Position numbers and translations under genes: made by a program. A stretch of DNA of 64,000 nt from Jeongeupia sp. USM3 (GTDB lineage: Bacteria > Pseudomonadota > Gammaproteobacteria > Burkholderiales > Chitinibacteraceae), in NCBI RefSeq assembly GCF_001808185.1, contig NZ_CP017668.1, positions 496,001 to 560,000 of the forward strand, read 5' to 3'. Numbering within the stretch: position 1 is the stretch's first letter; each line of letters begins with the position of its first letter. The notes under the pieces are model-generated. The model was not told the DNA's origin. It did no database searches and saw only the letters and a program-made list of their open reading frames with translations. Below, in pieces: positions 28,819-38,330 of the stretch.

Positions 28819-29646
28819 ATGAGCAACGAACACCACTCCCCCCTCGGCAAGGCGGTCAGCTACAAGGCCGAGTATGACCCCAGCCTGCTGTTCGCCATCC
28901 CGCGCAGCGGCAAGCGCGACGAAATCGGCATCGGCGCCACCCTGCCGTTCATGGGCGTCGACATCTGGAACGCCTACGAACTGTCGTGGCTCAATATGCG
29001 CGGCAAGCCGCAGATCGCGCTCGCCGTGTTCGAGATTCCGGCCTCGAGCCCGAACATCATCGAATCCAAATCGTTCAAGCTCTACCTCAACAGCTTCAAC
29101 CAGACGCGGCTCGCCAGCGCGGAAGCGCTGGCCGAGCTGCTGCGTCACGACCTCGGCGACGCCGTCGGCGCAACGGTCCGGGTCGAGCTGATCGAACCCG
29201 AAGCATTCGATCGCCAGCGCCTTGGCGAGCTCGACGGGTACTGCATCGACAACCTCGACATCGAGGTCGGCAGCTACACGCCGCAACCGGGCCTGCTGCA
29301 TTGCGACGAGGCCGACAGCCCGGTCGACGAGGTACTGACCTCCAGCCTGCTCAAGTCCAACTGCCTCGTCACCGGCCAGCCCGACTGGGCCAGCGTGCAG
29401 ATCCGCTATGTCGGCCAGCCGATCAATCGCGAATCGCTGCTGAAGTACCTGATCTCGTTCCGGAACCACAACGAGTTCCACGAGCAGTGCGTCGAGCGCA
29501 TCTTCGTCGACATCCAGCGAGCCTGCGCCCCGCTGAAACTGTCGGTCTATGCCCGCTACACGCGGCGGGGCGGGCTCGACATCAATCCGTACCGCAGCAA
29601 CTTCAACGCGCCGCAGCCGTCCAACGCCAGAACGGCGCGCCAGTAG
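28819..29646 (+). CDS. queF: NADPH-dependent 7-cyano-7-deazaguanine reductase QueF
   Basis: QueF reduces preQ0 to preQ1 in the synthesis of queuosine for tRNA. The 275-residue protein is of the long (YqcD-like, two-domain) type. The QueF motif is ESKSFKLYLNSFNQTR, the catalytic cysteine is in LLKSNCLVTGQPDWASVQI, and the substrate histidine/glutamate are in SFRNHNEFHEQCVE. The start ATG at 28819 lies 32 bases after the LexA-like gene, with a possible own -10 (TAAACT, 28784-28789). Confidence 0.95.
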   Translation: MSNEHHSPLGKAVSYKAEYDPSLLFAIPRSGKRDEIGIGATLPFMGVDIWNAYELSWLNMRGKPQIALAVFEIPASSPNIIESKSFKLYLNSFNQTRLASAEALAELLRHDLGDAVGATVRVELIEPEAFDRQRLGELDGYCIDNLDIEVGSYTPQPGLLHCDEADSPVDEVLTSSLLKSNCLVTGQPDWASVQIRYVGQPINRESLLKYLISFRNHNEFHEQCVERIFVDIQRACAPLKLSVYARYTRRGGLDINPYRSNFNAPQPSNARTARQ

Positions 29647-29801
29647 CGCACAGGTCACGAAGGCGCGCAGCCCATGCCGATGACGGGCGGCGCGAATCAT
29701 GATTAACCCCGTGGCAGACCTGCCCGTCGGGTGCCTGACACCGACAGGTGACGACGGGGGCCGGCGGGTTATACTTGTCGTTTTCCCTAAGTCCGGCCGC
29801 C

Positions 29802-30989
29802 ATGTCCCCGAATCTTGCGCAGTTGCATCCCTACCCGTTCCAGAAGCTGCGCCAGCTCTTCGCCGACATCACGCCCAACCCGGCGCTCAAGCCCATCAAC
29901 CTGTCGATCGGCGAACCCAAGCACCCGACCCCGCAACTGATCAAGGATGCGCTCGTCGCCAATTTCGACGGCCTGTCGGCCTATCCGGCGACCCAGGGCA
30001 GCGAGGCGCTTCGCACAGCCATCGGCCACTGGGCCCGGCGCCGTTACGGGATCGGCATCGACCCGGCCACCGAAATCCTGCCGGTCAACGGCAGCCGCGA
30101 AGCACTGTTCGCGTTTGCGCAGGCGATCATCAATACCGGCACCGACCACAAGCCGGTCGTGCTGTCGCCGAACCCGTTCTACCAGATTTACGAGGGCGCG
30201 GCGCTGCTGGCCGGCGCCGAGCCCTATTACGTCAACTGCACCGCATCGAACCGCTTCCAGCCCGACTGGGACGCCGTCCCCGACGACGTCTGGGCGCGCA
30301 CCCAACTGGTCTTCGTCTGCTCGCCGGGCAACCCGACCGGCGCAGTCGCGTCGCTGGGCGACTGGCAAAAGCTGTTTGCACTGTCGGATCGCCACGGTTT
30401 TGTCATTGCCAGCGACGAATGTTATTCGGAAATCTATTTCGGCAAGGACAAACCGCTCGGCGGCCTTGAAGCCGCAGCAAAGCTAGGCCGCGACTACACG
30501 AACCTGGTGATGTTCTCGTCGCTGTCGAAGCGGTCGAACGTCCCCGGCCTGCGCTCGGGCTTCGTCGCCGGCGATGCAAAGCTGATGGCGCAATTCCTGC
30601 TCTACCGGACCTACCATGGCTGCGCAATGAGCCCGACAATCCAGGCCGCCAGCGCGGTCACCTGGGACGACGAAACGCACGTCGAGGACAACCGCCGCGA
30701 GTACGCGGCCAAGTTCGAAGCGGTGACGCCGCGGCTACAGACGGTACTCGACGTCAGCTTGCCCGACGCATCGTTCTACCTGTGGGCTAGGGTGCCGATC
30801 GACGACGCCGAGTTCGCCAAGCGGCTCTACGCACAGGAGCACGTCACCGTCCTGCCCGGCTCCTTCCTTGCCCGTGAAGCCCATGGCGTGAATCCGGGCT
30901 GTAGCTATGTGCGCATCGCGCTGGTCGCGTCGCAACAGGAATGCCTCGAAGCGGCCGAACGCATCGTCCGCTTCGTCCAATCTTTGTAA
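29802..30989 (+). CDS. dapC: Succinyldiaminopimelate transaminase DapC
   Basis: DapC is a PLP-dependent class I/II aminotransferase that makes N-succinyl-LL-2,6-diaminopimelate in lysine and cell-wall synthesis. The 395-residue protein has the substrate motif INLSIGEPKHPTP, the PLP-binding SPGNPTGAV and ASDECYSEIYFG, and the Schiff-base lysine in SSLSKRSNVPGLRSGF. It is next to dapD, which catalyses the preceding step, and this supports DapC over other aminotransferases. The ATG at 29802 follows a TATACT -10 box at 29770-29775. Confidence 0.93.
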   Translation: MSPNLAQLHPYPFQKLRQLFADITPNPALKPINLSIGEPKHPTPQLIKDALVANFDGLSAYPATQGSEALRTAIGHWARRRYGIGIDPATEILPVNGSREALFAFAQAIINTGTDHKPVVLSPNPFYQIYEGAALLAGAEPYYVNCTASNRFQPDWDAVPDDVWARTQLVFVCSPGNPTGAVASLGDWQKLFALSDRHGFVIASDECYSEIYFGKDKPLGGLEAAAKLGRDYTNLVMFSSLSKRSNVPGLRSGFVAGDAKLMAQFLLYRTYHGCAMSPTIQAASAVTWDDETHVEDNRREYAAKFEAVTPRLQTVLDVSLPDASFYLWARVPIDDAEFAKRLYAQEHVTVLPGSFLAREAHGVNPGCSYVRIALVASQQECLEAAERIVRFVQSL

Positions 30990-31007
30990 ACCCACCAGGA
31001 AAACAGC

Positions 31008-31829
<822 letters not shown>

Positions 31830-31843
31830 GTTGTTCGAATGAA

Positions 31844-31872
31844 AAAAGCCGACCTTGCAGGTCGGCTTTTTT
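31844..31872. terminator. Bidirectional terminator between dapD and rpoS
   Basis: AAAAGCCGACCT and GGTCGGCTTTTTTT form a perfect stem with T-tracts on both strands, between the convergent dapCD and surE-rpoS operons. Confidence 0.9.
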
Positions 31873-31884
31873 TGCGGCGCCAGC

Positions 31885-32856
31885 TCAAAGAACAACGTCG
31901 CGCGATACGCCGTAACGACGCAGGATGCGCCGCAACTGCTCCAGCGCTTCGATCTGGATCTGCCTCACCCGCTCGCGGGTCAGGCTAAGGCTGGCAGCCA
32001 GATCCTCGAGCGTGCAGATCTCGTAGCCGTTCAGCCCGTAACGGCGCTCGATGACCATGCGCTGCTTCTCGTTGAGCTGGCGCAGCCACTCGCGGACATA
32101 GCGCTGGATCTCCGCATTCTGCAGGATCATCTCCGGGCCTTCGTTCTGCTCGTCCGGAATCGACTCGCCGATGGTCAGCATCGGGTCGATATCGAGCGGC
32201 GCATCGAGCGAGGCGACCCGCTCGTTCAGGCCCATGACGCGCCGGACGTCCTCGACGTCCTTGCCGACGAGATGTGCAACATCCTCGAGCGACGGCTCGT
32301 AGCCCAGATGCGTCTCGAGATGGCGCTGCGCACGCAGATAGACGTTGAGCTCCTTGATCACGTGCACCGGCAGGCGGATCGTCCGCGACTGGTTCATGAT
32401 CGCGCGCTCGATGCTCTGGCGGATCCACCAGGTTGCATAGGTCGAGAAACGGAAGCCCCGCTCGGGATCGAACTTCTCCAGCGCATGCATCAAGCCGATA
32501 TTACCCTCCTCGATCAGGTCGAGCAGCGTCATCCCACGGTTGATGTAGTGCTTGGCGATGTTCACAACGAGGCGCAGGTTGTGCTCGATCATTTTCTGCC
32601 GCGCCTCGAAATCCCCCTGCACGACGCGGCGAGCCAGCTCGCGCTCCTGATCGGGCTTGAGCAAAGGGCTGCGACCGATCTCGTTCAGGTAAATCTGCGT
32701 GACGTCACCGGTACTTTCGTAGCTGGTGTGATCGGCGTCCTCGGCACCGCTGGCTTCGGCCTCGGCCTCTGCCTCGTCATCCATCTCTTCCCGTTCGGCC
32801 TCATCTCCGCGATCGAGACCCGAATCATTTTCCAGCATATCGATTTGATCGTTCAT
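31885..32856 (-). CDS. rpoS: RNA polymerase sigma factor RpoS
   Basis: RpoS directs transcription in stationary phase and general stress. The 323-residue protein has sigma-70 region 1.2 (DVTQIYLNEIGRSPLLKPDQ), region 2 (NLRLVVNIAKHYINRGMTLL, GFRFSTYATWWIRQSIERAI), region 3 and region 4 (LTRERVRQIQIEALEQLR). The N-terminus carries an unusually acidic tract (residues about 18-45, rich in Glu, Asp and Ala). Its position after nlpD, six bases downstream, is the classical rpoS context, where the main rpoS promoter often lies within nlpD. Confidence 0.96.
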   Translation of the reverse strand: MNDQIDMLENDSGLDRGDEAEREEMDDEAEAEAEASGAEDADHTSYESTGDVTQIYLNEIGRSPLLKPDQERELARRVVQGDFEARQKMIEHNLRLVVNIAKHYINRGMTLLDLIEEGNIGLMHALEKFDPERGFRFSTYATWWIRQSIERAIMNQSRTIRLPVHVIKELNVYLRAQRHLETHLGYEPSLEDVAHLVGKDVEDVRRVMGLNERVASLDAPLDIDPMLTIGESIPDEQNEGPEMILQNAEIQRYVREWLRQLNEKQRMVIERRYGLNGYEICTLEDLAASLSLTRERVRQIQIEALEQLRRILRRYGVSRDVVL

Positions 32857-32862
32857 GGTCGG

Positions 32863-33759
32863 TCATTCAAGCTGAATATATTTGGCGGGATCGACCGGTT
32901 TGCCGTATCTGCGAACTTCGAAGTGCAGCTTGACCTGGTCGGAGTCGGTGTTCCCCATCTCGGCAATCTTCTCGCCCTTCTTGACGTTGTCGCCTTCCTT
33001 CACGAGCAGCTTGCTGTTATGGGCATAAGCTGACAAAAACTCCTTGTTATGCTTGATGATCAACATCTTGCCATAACCACGAAGCCCTGAGCCTGCGTAA
33101 ACAACCTTTCCAGATGCTGACGCAACAATAGACTGTCCCATTTTTCCGGGAATATCAATGCCGCGACTCTCTTCGGTAAAGCCCTTGCCGGGCTTCCCGG
33201 GAGTCGGCGTGACCCAGTCCGCCACATCGGCATCATCAGCACCGGGCTTCGTGGCTGATTTTTCAGGGGTTTTCGCCACTGCCGACGCAGCGGATGCACT
33301 GGCCTTCGCAGCAGCACTTGCAGCTGCCGGCTGTGGTTTGGCAGCAACGGGCGCCGCTGCGCTTGCCGTTTTGGCTGCAGGCTTGACCTGCTGCGGCGTG
33401 CTGCTCACGACGGCGGGTTCACCCAGCGGGCGTACTTCGACACCGGACGGCGTGGCCGCGCCCTGTGGCGGGTTCAGCCTGAGCAGTTGTCCGATCTTGA
33501 TGTCGTTGAAATCGGTCAGGCCGTTCCAGCTGGCCAGGTCACGGTAGGCCAGCCCGTGCTCGAGCGCAATCCGGTAAAGCGTATCGCCTTTTTTTACCAT
33601 GTACTGGCCGGCGGGCACGGCCACCGGCGTTGCCGGAACGGCCGCCGGAAGCGGAGTCGGATTGGTATGATCGACGATCGGTGCCGGCTGACGGGGGGTG
33701 CTGGAACACCCTGCCAGAAGCAGTAGAACGGTCGGGGCGATCAGGCGCGGCCAACTCAC
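32863..33759 (-). CDS. nlpD: LysM/M23-type lipoprotein NlpD (amidase activator)
   Basis: NlpD is an outer-membrane lipoprotein that activates cell-division amidases. The 298-residue protein has a lipobox (LLLLAGC), a LysM domain (YMVKKGDTLYRIALEHGLAY), an Ala/Lys-rich linker and a C-terminal M23 fold. The M23 domain is degenerate: the first zinc-ligand histidine is missing (ESRGIDIPGKMG) and so is the first His of HxH (VKLHFEVR). It should therefore act as an activator and not as a hydrolase, as for E. coli NlpD. The start is GTG at 33759, seven bases after a good AAGGAGA. It is upstream of rpoS. Confidence 0.94.
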   Translation of the reverse strand: MSWPRLIAPTVLLLLAGCSSTPRQPAPIVDHTNPTPLPAAVPATPVAVPAGQYMVKKGDTLYRIALEHGLAYRDLASWNGLTDFNDIKIGQLLRLNPPQGAATPSGVEVRPLGEPAVVSSTPQQVKPAAKTASAAAPVAAKPQPAAASAAAKASASAASAVAKTPEKSATKPGADDADVADWVTPTPGKPGKGFTEESRGIDIPGKMGQSIVASASGKVVYAGSGLRGYGKMLIIKHNKEFLSAYAHNSKLLVKEGDNVKKGEKIAEMGNTDSDQVKLHFEVRRYGKPVDPAKYIQLE

Positions 33760-33871
33760 AAAGTCTCTCCTTGTCGGGCTGCCTGCCGGGTGTGGTTCAG
33801 CGGCAGCGGTAAATGGTTCGGCTGTGCCGCATGATCACCCCGTGCGCTGCGTTGCGCAATCGTGGCCGGCC

Positions 33872-34531
33872 CTAGGCCAGGCCGGGCAACAGGGGCACGA
33901 ACCGTACTTTCTCAAGACGCGTCTCGACGATGCCTTCGTCGGTACGCTCGATCATTCGCAGTTCCTGGTCTTCACTGCCGACCGGAAAAATCAGCCGGCC
34001 GCCGATGCGCAACTGTTCGACCAGGTCCTCCGGCACGATGGGGGCCGCGGCAGCGATCAGAATGACGTCAAACGGGGCGGCATCGGGCAGGCCACGACTG
34101 CCGTCGGCATGCCTTACCCTCACGTTGTGCAGCCCGAGCAGGTTGAGCCGCTCTCTTGCGCCCTTGCTCAACGAGCCGATGCGCTCGATCGTATAGACCG
34201 TCTTGAACAGCTGAGACAATACCGCGGCCTGATAGCCGCAGCCAGTCCCGATTTCCAGCACTTTTTCATGTTGCGCCGCCCCCAGTGCCAGTGCGGTCAT
34301 CTGCGCGACGATGTAGGGCTGCGAGATGGTCTGGCCGTGCCCGATCGGCAGCGCCGTGTCGTCGTAGGCCTTGTGCGACAGCGCCTCGTCAACGAAAACA
34401 TGTCGCGGGATCATCCCCATGACCGCCAGCACCTTGGCGTCATGAATGCCGAGCTGCTTGATGCGTTCGATCATGCGGGCGCGGGTGCGGGCCGAGGTCA
34501 TCCCGGCGCCATCGAAGGTATTGAAGTTCAT
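33872..34531 (-). CDS. pcm: Protein-L-isoaspartate O-methyltransferase
   Basis: Pcm methylates isoaspartyl residues so that damaged proteins can be repaired. The 219-residue protein has the SAM-binding motif KVLEIGTGCGYQAAVLSQ, the post-I motif VYTIER and the substrate region ALPIGHGQTISQPYIVAQM. I chose the ATG at 34531 because it overlaps the surE stop as ATGA; an ATG at 34543 would add four residues. It is part of the conserved surE-pcm-nlpD-rpoS stress operon, with 112 bases before nlpD. Confidence 0.95.
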   Translation of the reverse strand: MNFNTFDGAGMTSARTRARMIERIKQLGIHDAKVLAVMGMIPRHVFVDEALSHKAYDDTALPIGHGQTISQPYIVAQMTALALGAAQHEKVLEIGTGCGYQAAVLSQLFKTVYTIERIGSLSKGARERLNLLGLHNVRVRHADGSRGLPDAAPFDVILIAAAAPIVPEDLVEQLRIGGRLIFPVGSEDQELRMIERTDEGIVETRLEKVRFVPLLPGLA

Positions 34532-35271
34532 GCGTGCAGCCATGATTCGATGAAATCCAGCTGAGGGTAAGCGGTCAGGTCGATCGACAGCGGCGTGATC
34601 GACACAAGCCCTTGGGCAATCGCGTCAAAATCGGTGCCTTCCGCCGCATCGGCGGCGAGTCCGGGCGGGCCGACCCACCAGATCGCCTCGCCGCGGGGAT
34701 TGGCGGACTTGATCACCGGCGCCGCACGATGCCGGCGGCCGAGTCGCGTGACCCGGTGGCCGGCGAGTGCTTCGTACGGCAGATCCGGCACGTTGACGTT
34801 GAGCAGTACCGCACCCCGGAATGGGTCGCGTTCGATGCGTGCAGCCAGTTCGACCGCGACTCTGGCGGCCGTTTCGAAGTGGGCCGGGTTGCGCGAAGCC
34901 AGCGACACCGCCATCGAAGGCACGCCAAGCAGGAAGCCTTCCGTTGCCGCGGCGACGGTGCCGGAATAGATGGTGTCGTCGCCCATGTTGGCGCCGTGGT
35001 TGATGCCGGACACCACCATGTCGGGCAGCGTTTCCATCAGCCCGGTCGCGGCGAGGTGGACACAGTCGGTCGGGGTGCCGTTGACATAGCGGAAACCGTT
35101 CGGCGCGGTACGCACCGTCAGCGGCCGGTCGAGCGTCAGCGAGTTGCTGGCACCGCTGCGATCGCGCTCCGGTGCGCAGACGAGCACGTCGTGATGCTCG
35201 GCCAGTGCGCCAGCCAGCGCGGCCAGGCCCGGCGCGAAATAACCGTCGTCGTTTGATATTAGTATGCGCAT
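34528..35271 (-). CDS. surE: 5'/3'-nucleotidase SurE
   Basis: SurE is a metal-dependent nucleotidase/polyphosphatase important for stationary-phase survival. The 247-residue protein has the metal-binding N-terminus MRILISNDDGYFAPG, the DRSGASNSLTLDRPL segment, and the conserved SGINHGANMGDDTIYSGTV region. It is the first gene of the surE-pcm-nlpD-rpoS operon and overlaps pcm. Confidence 0.96.
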   Translation of the reverse strand: MRILISNDDGYFAPGLAALAGALAEHHDVLVCAPERDRSGASNSLTLDRPLTVRTAPNGFRYVNGTPTDCVHLAATGLMETLPDMVVSGINHGANMGDDTIYSGTVAAATEGFLLGVPSMAVSLASRNPAHFETAARVAVELAARIERDPFRGAVLLNVNVPDLPYEALAGHRVTRLGRRHRAAPVIKSANPRGEAIWWVGPPGLAADAAEGTDFDAIAQGLVSITPLSIDLTAYPQLDFIESWLHA

Positions 35272-35327
35272 GCACTCTCCCCGGTCGGCCCTATTCTAGC
35301 TGCACCACCGGAGACGACAAAATGGGA

Positions 35328-36236
35328 CTAGTCCGGCCGTTGTGACCGCGCCCCCGCCCCTGAGCCCAAACGGGCGGAAACCACGCCGCACGCGGCAATG
35401 AGCAGCATTGCCAGATAGCTCGACGGCGGCAGGCGGTCGCCCCACAACAGCACGCCGAACAAGGTCGAGAACACGACGGTCAGGTAGGCCAGGCTGGCGA
35501 CGACCAGCGACTTGCCCTTGCTGTAGGCGCGCGTCATCGACAGCTGCGCGATGGTCGCACTGATCCCCATGCCGAGCACGACCCACAGGTTGTCGAGATG
35601 CAGCGGCGCCAGCGCCCCCGGCTGCAGCAGCATCCAGATGCCGGCACCGAGCGACGACACCAGCGAGAAGTAGAACACCGTCCGCCATTCCGGCTCGCCG
35701 CGGCGACCAAGCTCGTGCACGTTCAGGTAGGCGATGCTGGCGAGCAGCCCCGAGCACAAGCCCAGTACGCCGGCCAGCCATTCGTCGCCGTGGATTGCCG
35801 GCCGCAACAGCAGCACGACGCCGGCGAAGCCGAACAGGATGGCCAGCACCTGGCGGCTCATCGGCCACTGCCGGTACCAGAGCGTGGAAACCACCATCAG
35901 GAACAGTGGCGAGGTGTAGTTGAGCGTCACCGCAGTCGACAGCGGCAGGCGACTGATCGCGTAGAAGTACAGCATCAGCGACAGGAAGCCGGAAATGCTG
36001 CGCCCGAGATGAACCTGCAGCAGCGGCCAGGATACCCGCAGCGGTCGCCGCGCCGGCAGCGCGATCAGCAGGATCCCGACGAAGCCGGCCAGGCAGCGGT
36101 AGAACACCAGTTCGGCGGTGCTGAAGCTGCGGCTGCCGAGTTTGACGAACACCCCCATCACGCCGAAGCTCAGGCACGCGATCACCATCCAGAACGGGCC
36201 GGAGTCTTTCAGGCGATGCCAGTGCGTTGCGGTCAT
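35328..36236 (-). CDS. EamA/DMT-family transporter
   Basis: This 302-residue inner-membrane protein has ten predicted helices in two EamA repeats, typical of the drug/metabolite transporter superfamily. The first begins FWMVIACLSFGVMGVFVKLG and the second EWLAGVLGLCSGLLASIAYL. Related proteins export amino acids, nucleotides or other small metabolites, and the substrate cannot be read from sequence. The start at 36236 is chosen from the family N-terminus; the upstream open frame is not conserved in character. It lies downstream of a terminator and is probably transcribed on its own. Confidence 0.85.
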   Translation of the reverse strand: MTATHWHRLKDSGPFWMVIACLSFGVMGVFVKLGSRSFSTAELVFYRCLAGFVGILLIALPARRPLRVSWPLLQVHLGRSISGFLSLMLYFYAISRLPLSTAVTLNYTSPLFLMVVSTLWYRQWPMSRQVLAILFGFAGVVLLLRPAIHGDEWLAGVLGLCSGLLASIAYLNVHELGRRGEPEWRTVFYFSLVSSLGAGIWMLLQPGALAPLHLDNLWVVLGMGISATIAQLSMTRAYSKGKSLVVASLAYLTVVFSTLFGVLLWGDRLPPSSYLAMLLIAACGVVSARLGSGAGARSQRPD

Positions 36237-36254
36237 GGGCGGGCTCGACGAATG

Positions 36255-36277
36255 AAAAAAGGCAGCCACAGGCTGCC
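36255..36277 (-). terminator. Terminator of the Rieske oxygenase gene
   Basis: The minus strand reads GGCAGCC-TGT-GGCTGCC followed by six T, about 57 bases after the stop codon of the Rieske gene. Confidence 0.85.
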
Positions 36278-36333
36278 TTGTGTACTGACGCGATGATCGG
36301 CCTGCATGGCCGCCCGCGCCATTGGGCCAAGCC

Positions 36334-37449
36334 CTAAGCGCGGATCGCGTCGCCGAGCTCCCGGCGCAGGAACTGGTGGAAGTGGCGCATGCCGTCCTCC
36401 ATCGGGCTCTGGTACGGGCCGACCTCGTTGCGGCCGGCCTTGTACAGCGCCATCCGTCCCGCTTCCATCCGGTTGATGATTTCGACGTCCTCGACCGCCG
36501 TCTCGGCGTAGGCGGCCTGCTCGGCGGCGACGAACTCGGGCTCGAACCAGGCGATGTCTTCCGGGTAATAGAACTCGACAACGTTTTTGTAGCTGCGCGG
36601 CCCGGTCGGAATCAGCGTAGAGATCACCAGCGTGTGCGGATACCACTCGACCATCACATTCGGGTAGTAGGTCAGCCAGATCGCGCCGTGCTCGGGCACC
36701 TTGTCGCCGTAGTAGGCCTGAACCTGCTTGTGCCACTCCTGGTAGACCTTGGAGCCGGGTTTGGCGAGGGCGTTGTTGACGCCGACGGTCTGCACCGAGT
36801 GCCAGTCGCCGAACTCCCACTTCAGGTCGTCGCAGGTGACGAAACGGCCAAGGCCGGGATGGAATGGCTCGACGTGGTAGTCCTCGAGGTAGACCTCGAT
36901 AAAGGTCTTCCAGTTGCCTTCGTATTCGTCGACCTGGACGCTGTGGAACACATAGTTCGAAAAGTCGAGGTGCTTGGCAACGCCAAGATCCTTGAGGTCG
37001 GCCTCGATGTCGCGACCGTTGCTCTCGAACAGCAGGCCGTTCCACTGCACCAGCCCGGTTTCCGGCAGATGCAGGCACGGATTGCCCGGAAAATGCGGCG
37101 CCCCGGCGAGCTTGCCGTGCTGGTCGTAGGTCCAGCGATGCAGCGGGCAGACGGTGTGCGTGCCGTTGCCGCGACCGGACAGCATCGTGGCCTGACGGTG
37201 GCGGCAGATATTGGAAAGGAGTTTGACGCCTTGATCGGTGCGCTTCAGGTACTTGGCACCGTCGGTCATCTCGAGTACGTGATAGTCGCCGACTTCCGGG
37301 ACCATCAGCTGGTGACCGATGTACTTCGGCCCCCGTGCGAACAGGCGCTCCTGCTCGATCTGGAAAAGGGTTTCGTCAAAGTAGGACGACACAGGGAGCT
37401 GGGTCGTCATATCCAGCTGCAAGGCTGCAGCCGTAGCCAGATTCGTCAT
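36334..37449 (-). CDS. Rieske 2Fe-2S ring-hydroxylating-type oxygenase alpha subunit
   Basis: The 371-residue protein has an N-terminal Rieske domain with the cluster ligands CRH at the start and CPLH at the end of CRHRQATMLSGRGNGTHTVC-PLH. The C-terminal catalytic domain has the mononuclear iron histidines in YLEDYHVEPFHPGL. This type includes choline/carnitine/glycine-betaine and aromatic oxygenases. The small size and quaternary-amine-like character are suggestive, but the substrate is unknown. No reductase or ferredoxin gene is adjacent, so electrons must come from elsewhere. A perfect palindrome lies in the upstream region. Confidence 0.85.
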   Translation of the reverse strand: MTNLATAAALQLDMTTQLPVSSYFDETLFQIEQERLFARGPKYIGHQLMVPEVGDYHVLEMTDGAKYLKRTDQGVKLLSNICRHRQATMLSGRGNGTHTVCPLHRWTYDQHGKLAGAPHFPGNPCLHLPETGLVQWNGLLFESNGRDIEADLKDLGVAKHLDFSNYVFHSVQVDEYEGNWKTFIEVYLEDYHVEPFHPGLGRFVTCDDLKWEFGDWHSVQTVGVNNALAKPGSKVYQEWHKQVQAYYGDKVPEHGAIWLTYYPNVMVEWYPHTLVISTLIPTGPRSYKNVVEFYYPEDIAWFEPEFVAAEQAAYAETAVEDVEIINRMEAGRMALYKAGRNEVGPYQSPMEDGMRHFHQFLRRELGDAIRA

Positions 37450-37805
37450 GTTTATCCCACACCCCCTGGGCTAGAAGGTCTAAGACGTCTCGCCACTTTG
37501 TGACCAGGTCACGATGGGTGGGCAAGCCATCAATTCATCACATGCCGGATGGATGTCCGGCCCGAAAAAAGACGGGGATTTTGCCCTGCCGGCACAGGCC
37601 GGGCAAGCCAAAACGACGAAAATATCGAGAAAAATTAGAAATTTAGCCCGAAATCCGGCCGGCGAACAGACGGCGCGGCACGAAGCCGCATGGAACCGAA
37701 AGGACAGCAAGACGGTGCCAGCACTGCCGGGGGCGCGGACAAGGTGGCAAAATGGCGGTTTCGGCCCGGCTTTCCCGCCGCGCCCAGCCAAGACAAGGAA
37801 CCGAA
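37450..37805. other. Divergent intergenic region with a palindromic operator candidate
   Basis: This 356-base gap separates the Rieske gene (minus) from the DUF1456 gene (plus). It holds the perfect palindrome GTGACC-A-GGTCAC at 37500-37512, about 50 bases before the Rieske start, and an AT-rich stretch at about 37610-37650 suited to a promoter. It also has a GC-rich imperfect inverted repeat near 37584-37610. No convincing coding sequence was found. Confidence 0.5.
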
Positions 37806-38267
37806 TTGCTTTCCAACGATGTACTGCGCAGCGTGCGCTACATGCTCGACATCAGCGACGCCAAGCTCGTCGAAATCACCGCCCTCGCCGGCTTCGAGGC
37901 CCAGCTGGCCGACGTCCGGGCCTATCTCAAGAAGGACGACGAGGACGGCTACAAGCATTGCGACAACCAGATGTTCGCCCACTTCCTCGACGGCCTGGTG
38001 GTGTACAGGCGCGGCAAGGACGACAGCCGCCCCCTCCCGGAGGCCGTCTGGCCGGTCTCGAACAACACGGTGCTGAAGAAGCTGCGCGTCGCGTTCGAAC
38101 TCAAGGACGAGGACATGCACGCCATCCTCGCCAGCGTGGACTTCGACGTTTCCAAGCCGGAGCTCAGCGCGCTGTTCCGCAAGGAAGGCCAGAAGAACTT
38201 CCGCCGCTGCGGCGACCAGTTGCTGCGCAACTTCCTCAAGGGACTGACGATGCGGATTCGCGGCTGA
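37806..38267 (+). CDS. DUF1456 (YehS-like) family protein
   Basis: The 153-residue protein has two repeats of the DUF1456 domain. The first begins LSNDVLRSVRYMLDISDAKL and the second SNNTVLKKLRVAFELKDEDM. The match in length and opening to E. coli YehS indicates a TTG start at 37806, preceded by CAAGGAA as the ribosome binding site. Longer reading frames upstream do not resemble the family. Function is unknown. A bidirectional terminator separates it from trhO. Confidence 0.85.
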   Translation: MLSNDVLRSVRYMLDISDAKLVEITALAGFEAQLADVRAYLKKDDEDGYKHCDNQMFAHFLDGLVVYRRGKDDSRPLPEAVWPVSNNTVLKKLRVAFELKDEDMHAILASVDFDVSKPELSALFRKEGQKNFRRCGDQLLRNFLKGLTMRIRG

Positions 38268-38280
38268 GTCCATCGAATGG

Positions 38281-38310
38281 AAACAGCCCGGCTTGGCCGG
38301 GCTGTTTTTC
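38281..38310. terminator. Bidirectional terminator between the DUF1456 gene and trhO
   Basis: AAACAGCCCGGC and GCCGGGCTGTTTTT form a strong stem 14 bases after the DUF1456 stop and before the convergent trhO. Confidence 0.88.
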
Positions 38311-38330
38311 ATCGTCCGTCCGCGCCGGAC

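Noticed and set aside
29647..29801. Possible riboswitch or attenuator before dapC
   Set aside because: The stretch 29720-29762 can fold into a GC-rich structure, but it lies upstream of the TATACT -10 box and so would not be part of the dapC leader. No lysine riboswitch features were seen.
36233..36581. N-terminal extension of the EamA transporter gene up to 36581
   Set aside because: The extension overlaps the Rieske oxygenase coding region in another frame and is low-complexity Ser/Arg/Pro-rich. The hairpin at 36255-36277 also separates the genes.
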